Of a stretch of DNA of 64,000 nt, positions 10,881 to 21,485 are shown in pieces. Numbering within the stretch: the stretch's first letter is position 1; each line of letters opens with the position of its first letter. The notes below the pieces were generated by a model. It had not been told where the DNA came from, searched no databases, and saw nothing but the letters and a program-made list of their open reading frames with translations. The position numbers were made by a program, and so were the translations under genes. Source of the stretch: Boothiomyces macroporosus (taxonomy: Eukaryota; Chytridiomycota; Chytridiomycetes; Rhizophydiales; Terramycetaceae); contig JADGKB010000002.1 in the NCBI GenBank assembly GCA_027604185.1, forward strand, positions 287,874-351,873, read 5' to 3'.

Positions 10881-12056
10881 ATGAGTGGCGCCAAGATTTT
10901 TCACAAACTGAACCCAAAACTGAAATTCATGAAATTTCCGAAAGCAGACACAGCGTGCAGACCTTCCACAGAATGTGTAGACTATTTCCATCATGAATTC
11001 GACTTTCTTGACCTGCACACCTGTTGGAGAAAGGCGAATTTACAAGGAAAACAAGATACCATTGAAGCAAAACGAAGAGAGAATGCAACATGGAGAAAAT
11101 ACTTTCAAAACAAGTACAATATACCCAAATGCAACCCGCAAGACATTGACTGGTATAAAGACAACGACGTTCTGTGGTTTTACGGGCCATTTTTCGCCCA
11201 TAAAGAATCCGAGACTACACCACTATCGAGGGTGCCTTCGTCGAATTCGATTTCGGATTTAAAGCTGAAGCCGTCACTAAAGCGAATGATTCGACCGAAA
11301 GAAATCCTTCCGGTCATCACCACATTGAAGAAAACATTATCAGACTCATGCCTAATTGATCCAAACAGCGAGATAGAAATTGAAAGACCGTTAAAAGACA
11401 TCGAAAGCCCTGTGACGCCAAAAGATGTGGTGTCAGAGTTTTTTAAACAGGAAAAACAAAAGACCAAGAAACACATTCGGTTTAGTACCGACTTTAAGCC
11501 CACAAAGCACGGATTCATATTGCAAAACTTTATCAACCATAGGGACTCGCTGGCAGAGAAGGAAGATGCTACTAATTCAAAGTGTAGCTCTACGATTCGA
11601 CGCGATTCTACTGGCGAGCGTGAAGAGTTTTACTCTGCAGAGGAAATTTACGTTAAAGAACAAATCAAGGCTCTCGATATACAAAGCGATATTCAACTAC
11701 AAGCAATCGAGATATCTGAAGAGATAATTATTGCGAAACTTTGCGAATCTCCAATTCCACTACGAAGAGAGATTAAAGATTCATTTGTGTATCGGCAATC
11801 TTCTCTTTTGGATCTTATAGAAAATGATTCAGAGTACCAGCAAGACACGCATCTGCCCTACCCGCCTTATGAAGAAGATGAGGTGGAAGAAGAGGAAGAC
11901 CCTGAAGTGATAAAGCAAGACAAGATTAGGGACCAACTAGTAAATCAAAATGTACAATACAATGTTAGAGAATACATCTGTGACTCTATCAAAAACACTA
12001 TTGAAATTGGATTATTTGTATTTCATTGTGCGAAATCAATTTCATTCTGGCAATAA
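10881..12056 (+). CDS. Reg1-like PP1 regulatory protein (DUF1752/GATA-like domain)
   Basis: Probably a regulatory subunit that targets type-1 phosphatase to Snf1/AMPK-type glucose signalling, as Reg1 does in yeasts. The single exon encodes 391 aa from ATG 10881. Residues about 35-104 form the fungal domain: a C-W-R motif (TCWRKAN), then RRENATWRKY, then DIDWYKDNDVLWFYGPF, matching the ENASWR and KDxDVxWLYGP landmarks. At 197-201 KHIRF, followed by STDF, resembles the RVxF-type phosphatase-docking motif in Reg1. The remainder is acidic and Ser/Thr-rich, probably disordered, with a Glu run near 355. The domain is typical of fungi, which supports the lineage inference. The exact pathway role is inferred. 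Confidence 0.72.
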   Translation: MSGAKIFHKLNPKLKFMKFPKADTACRPSTECVDYFHHEFDFLDLHTCWRKANLQGKQDTIEAKRRENATWRKYFQNKYNIPKCNPQDIDWYKDNDVLWFYGPFFAHKESETTPLSRVPSSNSISDLKLKPSLKRMIRPKEILPVITTLKKTLSDSCLIDPNSEIEIERPLKDIESPVTPKDVVSEFFKQEKQKTKKHIRFSTDFKPTKHGFILQNFINHRDSLAEKEDATNSKCSSTIRRDSTGEREEFYSAEEIYVKEQIKALDIQSDIQLQAIEISEEIIIAKLCESPIPLRREIKDSFVYRQSSLLDLIENDSEYQQDTHLPYPPYEEDEVEEEEDPEVIKQDKIRDQLVNQNVQYNVREYICDSIKNTIEIGLFVFHCAKSISFWQ

Positions 12057-12155
12057 AGTTAATTTTAAGTTAAGCTTTTTTAATGCATGCCTAGCCAATA
12101 GATTAAGGTTGAAAAAGTTAATTTCAACATAAAAAAATGACGAATTTAAATCGGT

Positions 12156-13376
12156 ATGGCCACTCTGAGCTCGCTCATCTTTGTTGCCTTGAATGACATT
12201 GATTCCACCACTGGGATTAAAGAGTATGAAGATTCACAAACAAAGAATTGCTCGTCCAAATTGTACAGTCACCTGCCAAAATGCAGAGCATGTGTGAAAA
12301 AGAATGGAGAATTATGCAGGTTCAAGAACTTTCGGAGATTCTTTAGACTAAACGGGCTCTCTAGTGGTCCAGTATTCTATTTCGGTGATCCGCCGGTATT
12401 CAATCTGCCAAAGCTGGATTACTTTGCACTCATTATCAAATCTAGATGGATTAACTACTTGCATGTAGAAGCCATCTACCGCCCAGAGTTATTCAAGTGC
12501 GACTATTGCTCATTCCCTGTATTTATTTATCGGCTATGCAAAGTCTGCGGTATAATCTGTTGTCAATTTTGTCAAAAAACATGCCATTCAAGCGATATTG
12601 TTTGTTCCATGATTGATAACAATTATCTGCAACGGCTAATTTATGAATCTTTGGACATCCAGACTGGAGTGTGTCCCCGGAATGATATTTTGGTGATGCA
12701 TACAGATACTGTGTTCCCAAAGTTGCTCAACCTGATGGAAAACAAACGAGTTACATTGATTGATTGCAAGACTGGCTCAAAAATAAAGGCATTCCTGGAA
12801 TCTGTAGCGATGAATAAGCGGGTACTGAAATACCAGGATTATTTTGGTGGATACAATGACTATCTACCAAAACTCCCTTTGCAAAATCTCTTGGATTTCA
12901 GCCTAGTTAAATTCGACCCTTATGTTGAATTTGGTAGCGAATGTGACTCTGGTTCTTGCACCAATCCACTGACTTTGTTGAAGACTGATCAATTGTGTGT
13001 GATGATTCAGGGTGAAGGGGTGGTAGAATGGGATATTTGGGAATACCATTCATTAAAACAAGCGATTCAAGATATCACACCATTGGATCCGTTCAAAGAT
13101 CCCAGTTGGTTTTTAGACGACTATTGGAAACATCAATTGCCAAAAGCGAAACGAATTGAACAGTGTGTGGGAGATATAGTCTATTTGCCAGCTGGAAGTG
13201 CGTTCCAAACTGTAAACAAGTGCTTGGCAGTACTAGTAAATTCCAATTGATATTAGGTAAAACTGGATTTTTGCTCAATTGCAAATCTTTGCAAGTGTAT
13301 GGATATTCAAGATCAGTATCCTGGAAATGTCAACTTTGATGCTTTATTGTTTAATTATCTCAATTCAAACAAATAA
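12156..13376 (+). CDS. KDM3-like JmjC protein with degenerate iron site
   Basis: Resembles KDM3/JHDM2 histone H3K9 demethylases. Exon 1 (12156-13235), a 21-nt intron (13236-13256) and exon 2 (13257-13376) give 399 aa. Near residue 43 a CRACxxxxGELCRFKNFRRF segment matches the KDM3 N-terminal zinc region. Residues about 116-148 hold a cysteine cluster (CDYC, CKVCG, CQFC). The C-terminal half has the JmjC landmarks QDITPLDPFKDPSWFLD-like and CVGDIVYLPAGSAFQTV. The catalytic His-x-Asp stretch aligns with CTNPLTLLKTDQLCVMI, where the His is absent. The distal His after PAG is a Phe. It is therefore likely inactive as an oxygenase and may be a chromatin reader or scaffold. It is convergent with 5-oxoprolinase, 20 bp between stops. 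Confidence 0.7.
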
Positions 13377-13396
13377 AATGCATTAATCCACCACAT

Positions 13397-16300
13397 TCAA
13401 ACAGAATTCTGTGAGTCCGTGTAATTCAACAGAGATCCTCCTGCTTTCGTGACTTTCATTGGGGGATTACCAACATCTTCAAGGGGACGCTTGGCAGAAG
13501 GATTACCGTATCCTCCACCACCTGGCGTTTCAATTCGAATCCTATCACCCTTTTGCATAACAGTGGAATTCTTTCCTCCAAAATTCACCCAAAGCGGACC
13601 TTTTGCAGTGCTTCTGATCAAATAATTCATTCCAGCAGCTCCAGAATCACCCCCATTCAGCCCATAAGGTTGAAATACCCTTCTTTCGGACAAAATCGAT
13701 AATTGGAGCTCTTCCAAAAATTCAATCTGGTTTAATATTGCTTTTACCTCTCTTACCACACCATCTCCACCTCGGTACTGTCCTGCCCCACCACTATTCT
13801 TTCGCAAACTGAATTCTCGGAGAATCACAGGATACCGTCTTTCCAAGATTTCTGGATCAGTAATTCTTGTATTTGTCATATGTGTATGCACTCCAGATCT
13901 TCCATTCCAAGTTGGACCTGCACCGGAGCCACCTGCAATTGTCTCATAGTAACCAAACCCTTCGCCTTCCTGAACTGCATCTTTACCAAACGTTAAATTA
14001 TTGCAGCAGCCTTGCGAAGCCGAGCATGCCCTAAATGCTTTGAAAATAACATCACAAAGTCTTTGGGAGGTCAATACATTCCCTCCAACTACCGCGGCAG
14101 TTTCGCTTGGGTTTAACAAACAACCTTCAGGGATACTAATTGAAACCGGACCTAAAGCACCTTGATTCAAGGGCATATCCAAATTGATCAAGCACCTCAG
14201 GCAATATATGATGGCAGAATAACAAACTGATTTAGGTGCATTCGTATTTGCATACACTTGAGGACCAGTTCCAGCAAAATCAAATGAAGCAGTGCCCTTA
14301 GCAGGATCAATTCGTACAGTTAATGCAATGGGTGTGCCATCATCCATATAATCGACTGCGTGTAACCTACTTCCAAGAGTTGCATGGGTCTTCTTCAGCA
14401 AATCACAAACAGCATGGTACGCATTTTCTTGTATGAATTTCATATACGCTTGAACAATTGAAAGTCCAAATTCTTTAATCAGCGATTTCACCAGTTGAAT
14501 TCCACGATTATTCGCTGCAACCTGAGCCTTGAGATCCGAAATATTATCTTTGATACATCTACTTCCTGTACACCCAGCGTACTGGGCAGGATCCGTAACC
14601 AAGAGTTTTGTGATTCCCTTTTCGTCAAAGACTCCATCCTTGACAATCTGGAAAGACTTGATAGCAGCTCCTTCTTGATAGAGTTCTCTGGAGTTTGGAG
14701 GCATCGACCCAGCTTGCATCCCCCCAATATCTGCATGATGTCCTCTAGACGCAACGAAAAAGACAATATTTCCATTATCAAAAACGGGAGTAATTACTGT
14801 GATATCCGGGAGATGTGATCCACCAGCCATAGGGTGATTGGTAAGCAGCACAGTACCTTCTTTTATCTTGTTCTTTAAATGCTTCATTTGCCATTTAACT
14901 GCTTCTTGCATACTTCCGAGATGCACTGGTATGTGCGGAGCATTTGCGACCAATCCACCATCTGGCCCAAATAAGGCACAAGAAAAGTCGAGTCTTTCTT
15001 TGATATTTGTAGAAATGGATGTTTTTTGCAGAGTTCTTCCCATTTGTTCTATAGTTTAACAAAAATTACCAGCGATACTCATAAACCTATGACCAAAAAC
15101 GGACAATAAAATAGGATCACAAACTATCTCTGTTTCTGAAACAACCATTTCTTGTTTACCAACAAACCCAACCACATGCTCAGAGGTAACTACAGCTTTG
15201 CAGTTGGGCTCCACAGCAATTGTTGAAGTATTGTCCAGAATCAAAGCAGGTCCAGATATCTCAGACCCTACTGGTACATCTTTCAACAGATATACCGGGG
15301 TATTGATTCTTCCAGGCCCCTCCCAGTATGCAGAAATGGTATGGGAAGCTTTAGAGAAAGGTTTTCGATTAACAGTTTCCAACTCTTGGTATACCGTGGT
15401 CCATTTCACATCCTTTCCGGTTGCAATACTCTTTCCAATTCCTCGAATGCGAATATCGTCCACCAGTATAGATCTATCTGGCAATGTAAACCCAAATTCC
15501 TGTTGATAGTTTTCCAAGAATATTTTTTCAAACTCCCACGAATTTGTAGGTTTTAGTGTCATAATTGCAGTATCAGTACCCTGGTATCGCAAGTTAAGGT
15601 ATACTTCGGTTTCAATCTTGCTCCCAGGAAATCCTTGCTGCTTCAACTCTTTTCGACAAAGCTTATCTAACCTCGTGCATGTGTCTTTGATATCCTTCAT
15701 TTCAGAAGCCTGAAGAGTGTGTGCAGCAGGTTCTTGAATTTCATAAACAACATCTGCCAATGCCTGACCATACGCAGAAAGTATTGAAGAATATTTGTGA
15801 ATCAGTATTGTATGAATTCCTAAAGATCTTGCAATGGCAAATGCGTGCTGACCACCAGCCCCGCCAAAACACGCTAAAATGTGATCAGATGCCTTAAACC
15901 CTTTCCCTTCAGTCAACGCTCGAATAGGTCTGCACATAGACTCATTTGCAACTTTGATGAAACCATACGCTATTTCATCGATAGACATTTCCTTTGAGCC
16001 GTCCTGCTTTGCAAGAAAAGCGTTGATTTCCTTGGCAATTTTTTCAAAGCCTAACTTTGTAGCATTTTTATCCAATGGCTCGTTTTCGGATTTGCCAAAA
16101 ATCTTTGGAAAGTATTCTGGATCCAGCCTACCGAGCTGCAAATTGGCATCTGTTATCGCTAGAGGACCATTTTTTCTATAACATGCAGGTCCAGGATGAG
16201 CAGACGCACTTTCAGGGCTAATATCAGGGAAAATTTACCCAACTACAAACATGCCATTTCGGAAAAATAATCGAGAGCCTCCGCCAGCTGCTACAGTGTT

Positions 16301-17470
16301 AATATCTAATTGAGGAGCCTGAATTGGAATACCAGCAGTTATAGTTTCAAAAACATGTTCAAAAGCTCCTCCGAAACGTGAAACATCCGTAGAAGTGCCA
16401 CCCATGTCAAACCCAATTACAGCTTTTCCATTTTCTTGCCAACTTGTTGTAGCATACCCGACCACTCCACCGGCAGGCCCACTCAAGATTGCTTTTGACC
16501 CATTAAAGTTGAAAGCATCTACTAAACCACCGTCAGATTGCATAAATTCAACTTTGACCTTTGGTTTTTGCCCATTCAAAGCCAACATTCCGTCATCGAA
16601 TCCAGAAAAAAAAGAGTCAAGGTATCTTTGAATACATGGAGTTAGATAACCATCTGCAGTGGTAGAGGTACCTCTAGGTACCAACTTGATCATTGGCGAT
16701 ACGCTGCTTGATATAGTTACGTGTCGAAATCCGATCGATTTACACAGTTCTTGCAACTGCAACTCGTGGTCTGGAAATGTGAATGCATGCATAAGGCAGA
16801 TAGCAACGCTTTCAATACCCGACGATTTAATTCTTTCAAGTCTAGGTCTGATTTTTTCCAATTCTAAATCAGAAATAGTCTACCTGGCGCCTTCAAAATA
16901 TGCACCCATTCTCCAGTAATCCCTTTTACATAACTATCGTCACCTTCAGGTATTTGAACGTTCAATCCTGATGCTACTGACGAATATCCAACAAGGGTAA
17001 CCCTCTCATCAACTTCCAAAACTTGTTTGTACAACACGTCTGGTGTAGCAATCGATAAATCAAACAAATTAGGTCTAGCTTGATTGCCAATCTTTAAAAT
17101 ATCACCAAACCCTTTCGTTATCAAAAGTGCTGTTGGTTCTCCCTTGCGCTCCAGCAACTATATTAAATTTGATGTTTACCGCATTCGTCGCTACTGTTGT
17201 TCCCATTCGGATCAATTCAAGGTTAGATGTGTCTACTGGTTTATCCCGTGGATGTTTAACCCCGGTAGCAATTTCCAAGATCCTCCGAATACCTTCTCTT
17301 GGAGCATCCTGGTAATTATTAGGGTCTACTGACAAGAGCTTCACTACGATTGTTCGAAATGGTTCCTGTGGTTTTGGAGATCCCTTTGGATATATATGAT
17401 TTGGTACGAACGCTATGCAATCGGTAAATGTTCCTCCGCGGTCAACACACACCCGAATTTTAGATTGCAT
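13397..17470 (-). CDS. OXP1: 5-oxoprolinase (ATP-hydrolysing)
   Basis: Hydrolyses 5-oxoproline to glutamate with ATP, returning glutamate from the glutathione cycle; cytosolic. Exons 17180-17470, 16884-17157, 16239-16863, 15070-16217 and 13397-15048, separated by introns of 20-22 nt, give 1329 aa against about 1286 in yeast. The HyuA-like half starts with [13 protein letters not shown] and [15 protein letters not shown], then [14 protein letters not shown] and GGGSRLFF. The HyuB-like half starts at [19 protein letters not shown] and includes [20 protein letters not shown] and the Gly-rich [10 protein letters not shown] near the end. All nucleotide-site motifs look intact. The ATG is 46 bp downstream of the PDI stop on the same strand, so its promoter must overlap the PDI 3' end. 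Pairing with glutathione peroxidase nearby is thematically suggestive only. Confidence 0.96.
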
Positions 17471-17516
17471 TTTCAATAGAGGAAATAAGATGAAACAAGT
17501 ATGATGCAACAATTTA

Positions 17517-19085
17517 TTAAAGTTCTTCACGCTCAACCTTATCATCAGAAGATTCTGAAGATTCTGCTTCTCCGGCCAACTGCTCACCATGAACAGCATT
17601 CTTGATCAAGAATTCTTTGAAGCTTTCAACAGAACGTTCACCATTGAAAGTGACTCTTTCATTTGAGTCGGCTTTGAATAAAATAATGGTTGGGAACCCT
17701 TGAATATCAACTGGGACGTCATTTGCAGTAGCATCACATTTAGCAATAACAATATCTGAGGTCTTTTTAGCAATTTCAGCACCTAATTCTTCCCACTTTG
17801 GAGCCAATTGCTTACAATGTCCACACCATGCTAAGATTAGAAAAATTCTTACGAGCATAGAATTCAATCAAAACATCCTTCTTTTCATCAAGAACAAGGG
17901 ACTTGAAGTTCTTTCCAACAACGACTTTAACTGGTTCATCGTTTGATTCTGGGATTTCTTCAGATTTGAGAGTTGGCTTCAAAGTCCCTAAAGATTAAAA
18001 TTATCTTACCTGAAGCGAATCCTTTTACAAGTGCTTTGATATCAGCAGCTTCAAGTGCTTTGGATTGATCATAAGGGAACTTTTCGTTCTTGACAGTGTT
18101 GTGAATAGCGAATGCTGGCCATTCTCCTTGTTTAAGTCCAACATTGTCAGCATGAGCACCATACAAGTTTGCGTCCAAGTAGACAAAGTTAATTTTGCCC
18201 TTGTGTTCTTTTGCAATGGCTTCAAAAGTAGGGCCATGTTCAGATCTTTGTTCTGGAGTAGAGTAGAAAAAGTAACCCATTGGTAGACCCATAGACATGT
18301 ACTTTTCATAGTTTTGTGGACCAATGTCATCCATAACTGGAGTAGCACTGACCTTGACGAATTCAGATAAAGCATCCTTTTCATATTTACCATCAAAAGT
18401 GTTCTTTCCTTCATCGAATTTCTTGAACAATACAACAGCTGGGGCAGCAACGTCATTAGCCTTGATTAATTTTTCAGAGGAGGTGGCAGCAAAGATGTAA
18501 TCGTCTCTAAGGACAGAGGCGACCTTGTCGAATACTCCACGTTCTTTGCTTCCTTCAGCAAAGAAACCAACAACTACAACTTTGTTTTCTTCAGTAAGTG
18601 CTTCAAGTTCGCTCTTGGTGGTCAATTCAGATACAGCAGGCAATAATTGTTTCTTCATAGTGTCAACGATAGAGGTTGAAGTACGTTGGCCTTTGTAGTC
18701 TGAAGGAGTACCATCTCTAAAGATTTTAAGAGTAGGGAATCCTTGAATTCCATAATCTTCACAAGTAGTCTTTTCAACTGTACAGTCTACTTTGGCAAGT
18801 GGAACTTTTTCAAGCAATTCAGTAGCAGCACGTTCATATTCTGGTTTCAATCTAAAGTTAATTAGCGGTTACTGTTTACAGTGTCCACACCATGGCGCAT
18901 AGAATTCGATCAATGAGAGTGGGTTTTCAGTAAGGAAGCTCTTGAAGTTGGTATCGGTTAAAACAACAACATCGCTTTGTTCATCAGAGTGATCATGATC
19001 GTGATCATCATGTCCTGCATCTATATTAATCTACTCAATTACGAGCGGCGGCAAATGCAGCAAGGGCAAAGAGTGAGAACTTCAT
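17517..19085 (-). CDS. PDI1: Protein disulfide isomerase, ER
   Basis: Forms and rearranges disulfides in the ER lumen. Exons 19043-19085, 18873-19020, 18010-18851, 17853-17987 and 17517-17830 (introns of 21-22 nt) give 493 aa, the usual PDI length. A short hydrophobic signal peptide ([14 protein letters not shown]) is split from the rest by the first intron. A His/Asp-rich stretch ([11 protein letters not shown]) follows. The a domain has [12 protein letters not shown], b and b' domains fill the middle, and the a' domain repeats [12 protein letters not shown]. Both active-site introns interrupt the thioredoxin motif: one inside the second WCGHC region and one just after the first. The C-terminus is acidic and ends REEL, a plausible variant of the K/HDEL retrieval signal. 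It diverges from glutathione peroxidase across 299 bp. Confidence 0.96.
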
Positions 19086-19384
19086 GGGTGAAAAAGGAGT
19101 CAGTGTTTCTGGGGTTTTATGTCATTTCCTGGAGAGGTAGCATGATTTGATTGGCCAACGTATGTGGCGCAAAACATAAGGGAATTCTGCTTGCAAGTAA
19201 ACTGCGATTACTCAAGCTTAAAGGGGATTAGGATATATACATCTTTGGTATGTTTATTTCCGGAGATGGGTTGGCGCTTTGCCTTACAAGTTACTTTCGA
19301 GTTTGATACGTAGCTGAATGATCACGCTCTCATGCTCCGGAGATGTAAGCTGCAAATTTTCAGTATCAATGTGGTCAGAGATAA
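19086..19384. promoter_or_regulatory. Shared divergent promoter region of PDI and glutathione peroxidase
   Basis: The two start codons are 299 bp apart. Visible elements are an ATTGG/CCAA box pair at 19150-19158, AGGGG (like a yeast stress-response element) at about 19222, a TATATA-type stretch near 19233-19240, and an exact 10-base direct repeat TCCGGAGATG at 19259-19268 and 19336-19345. The roles are inferred from resemblance only. Confidence 0.45.
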
Positions 19385-19969
19385 ATGACTAAACAAAGCC
19401 TGCATAAATTTCCCAGAATGTTGAGAAGATTTTCCACTCTGAAAAAAATGTCAGAAATATACAACTTCAAAGTCAAAGATCTATTTCAACGAGACTACGA
19501 CCTTGCAGCTCTTAAAGACAAAGTAGTAGTGGTATTCAATACCGCTTCAAAATGCGGTTTTACCCCTCAACTCGAAGATTTTGAAAAGTTGTACAAAAAG
19601 CATAAAGATAACGGACTGGTAATCCTCGCGTTTCCTTGCAATCAAGTACGAAATTTCTAATCTAGTTCGCCAACCAGGAACCGGGGAATGCAGAAGACAT
19701 TATTGAGGTTTGCGAACGAAATTATGGAGTTACTTTTCCAGTGATGGAAAAAATAGATGTAAACGGTGATAACGCTCATCCACTGTTTGAATACTTGAAG
19801 AAGGAAAAGCCTGGTATCTTGGGATTGAAGCGAATCAAGTGGAGTAAGCCTAAACTAACCAGATTTTGAAAAGTTTTTGATTGACAAGCAAGGCAACGTT
19901 GTCAACAGATATTCCTCCATGGTAAAGCCGTTTGACATTGAACCAGATATTTTAAAATTGATGGAATGA
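19385..19969 (+). CDS. Glutathione peroxidase, thioredoxin-dependent type
   Basis: Reduces peroxides and lipid hydroperoxides. Exons 19385-19645, 19666-19843 and 19863-19969 (introns of 20 and 19 nt) give 181 aa. The peroxidatic cysteine is C57 in FNTASKCGFTPQ (cysteine, not selenocysteine). FPCNQFANQEPG supplies the resolving-cysteine loop, and the catalytic Trp lies in IKWNFEKFL, recreated only after the second intron is removed. Three in-frame ATGs occur, at residues 1, 12 and 22. Residues 1-21 are basic and Ser-containing like a mitochondrial presequence, while M22 begins the conserved cytosolic form. Alternative starts could therefore give two locations. It is divergent from PDI. Confidence 0.95.
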
Positions 19970-20026
19970 ATTGTTTTGCACTTTTCAACTGTTCAAGTAT
20001 AGCGTATCACAATAATGAAACATTGT

Positions 20027-21183
20027 TTATTTCTTTGCCTTCTTCTTTCTGTATTCAGTGGCTAAAAGGTCAACAATTTCTTGTTCCTTTACAGAAATAT
20101 CAGAAACGATGGATTCATCTTCCCAGGTACCAGAAAGCTTAATTGGACCGTTTGGCATCAACAAGATGGTGAACACTACGTGGGCAACATGTGCTTCAGG
20201 CTTTTCCAAAACGACTTCATACCCGTTAACAAGTCTGTGGGTGTTGCATTCAATGATACCCATGCGAGCCTTCTTTTCATCTTCCAATTGTCTAAGAGAG
20301 AATGCCATAGTTCCGCAATTCTTTTGGATTTGGGAAAAGATTTGTCTGGCAGTGTTCATTTTCAATTGGTAGACTGCATCAGCATTGCGCTTGAAAACAG
20401 TGGTACGTACATTTCCTGGCTTTGGTTTTCCATCACCAGTAGAGATTAAGAGGTCAACGGAATACACTTCTCCCTGTTCAAAGGTATGGGTTTCGATTTC
20501 CTTTCTTTGTTGTTCAGATGGGTTCAGTACAATTTGCTTTGGTCCATCCAAGACGTTTCTCAAGACTTGGTGAGTAAGGAAGCCTGAAAGTCAGTTCTAT
20601 CATACCTTCAACAGCCTTGCATCCAAATTCGGCAGCAATCTTGTCAATTACTTCAGTGACTTGATAGTTGGTGTTTCCTGGCTTGATCAAACGAATGGCA
20701 GCTTCAGCACAAGTGGCTGCTGCTTTAATAACATCTGCTTTCTTTCCAGTAACTGGTGCTGCTTTGGAGGCACCAACAACCACAGTTTGAGCAACTTGAG
20801 ATACGTATCCGTCGACATGTGCACCCAATTCAATTCTGACAACGTCTCCGTCTTTCAAAGCGAGGGATGATTCAGGATCAGAATCCAATGGAGATAAATG
20901 GCAAACATATTCGTTTGGTGATACACAGGTTGGGAATGCGATACCCTTCTTGACTTTGTTCTTGTTGTAAACAGTCTTTGCAATCTTTTCAATGGTTTCA
21001 TCACCTAATTTGCAAAGGTCCAATACCTTTGCTCCAGCCTTGGTGGCATCTACGACTGCCTTGATTGCACCTAAGGTTAGACCGAGATCTACGAGCAGTG
21101 ATGTCTCCAGCAACTTGGTACTTGGTGATATTTACTGGTGAGAGTTCATTTTCATTAACTTCAACTTCTTCGTTGTCTGCCAT
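20027..21183 (-). CDS. PA2G4: Proliferation-associated 2G4 / EBP1 (inactive methionine-aminopeptidase fold)
   Basis: A ribosome-associated protein with the pita-bread fold of methionine aminopeptidase but without peptidase activity; in animals it sits near the ribosomal exit tunnel. Exons 21093-21183, 20606-21070 and 20027-20583 (introns of 22 nt each) give 370 aa. Landmarks in order are KYQVAGDITARAIKAVV, FPTCVSPNEYVCH, GDVVRIELGAHVDGY, PGNTNYQVTEVI, AVEGFLTHQVLRNVLDG, RTTVFKRNADAVY and DEKKARMGIIEC, then TILLMPNGP. The short Lys-rich tail (RKKKAKK) stands for the longer basic tail of animal EBP1. The promoter side holds the 37-bp tandem repeats and a tRNA-like relic. Confidence 0.95.
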
Positions 21184-21199
21184 TTTTCTGTGAAAAAAA

Positions 21200-21259
21200 A
21201 CCCTCACAATTAGGGCTATTAGGGCTTTTGGACTTGTACCACTGAGCTACTGTATCCCG
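21200..21259 (-). pseudogene. tRNA-like 5' fragment (A box only)
   Basis: Read on the minus strand, a GGGATACAG acceptor-like start is followed by TAGCTCAGTGGTA, a perfect polymerase III A box and tRNA D-arm sequence. The sequence then degenerates: no anticodon arm, B box or matching 3' acceptor is present, and CCCTAATAGCCCTAAT-like short repeats follow. It looks like a truncated tRNA relic in the EBP1 upstream region. Confidence 0.5.
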
Positions 21260-21265
21260 AAAATA

Positions 21266-21404
21266 CAGAATTAATTTATAGTAATCGCGCTGTATTATAT
21301 ACAGAGACGAAATTATAGTAATCGTGCTGTATTATATACAGAGACGAAATTATAGTAATCGCGCTGTATTATATACAGAATTAATTTATAGTAATCGCGC
21401 TGTA
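21266..21404. repeat. Short tandem repeat, about 37 bp, 3.5 units, each with a palindrome
   Basis: The core ATAGTAATCGCGCTGTA begins at 21278, 21315, 21352 and 21388, giving periods of 37, 37 and 36 bp; the second unit has GTG for GCG. Each complete unit contains CTGTATTATATACAG, whose arms CTGTA and TACAG are perfectly complementary. Units 1 and 4 are preceded by GAATTAATTT, the middle ones by GAGACGAAAT. It lies between the EBP1 start and the 3' end of the AVT gene. The second copy ends at the last base of the window. Confidence 0.9.
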
Positions 21405-21485
21405 GAGAATGACAAATAATTCGCAAACACTTCATTCATGTCAATATACAACTAGTTTCATGGAATTTTTTATTAGAATGGTTTT

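Larger units (their letters stand above)
1..21404. repeat. Copy A of a large direct repeat (period 42,596 bp)
   Basis: This block is repeated in the same orientation at 42597-64000. The two copies were compared by eye through the gene order, the conceptual translations and the base lines. Outside ten substitutions between 8382 and 9138 no difference was seen. The block starts at an AAGCTT (HindIII) site at the window edge, inside an exon of the PXA-domain gene. It ends at the window-equivalent of position 64000, inside a short tandem repeat, so neither natural boundary is observed. Confidence 0.97.

Noticed and set aside
19385..19969. Selenocysteine glutathione peroxidase
   Set aside because: The peroxidatic position is encoded by TGC (Cys) in SKCGFT; no TGA is present there.
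21266..21404. CRISPR array
   Set aside because: Units are tandem with no unique spacers and the genome is eukaryotic.
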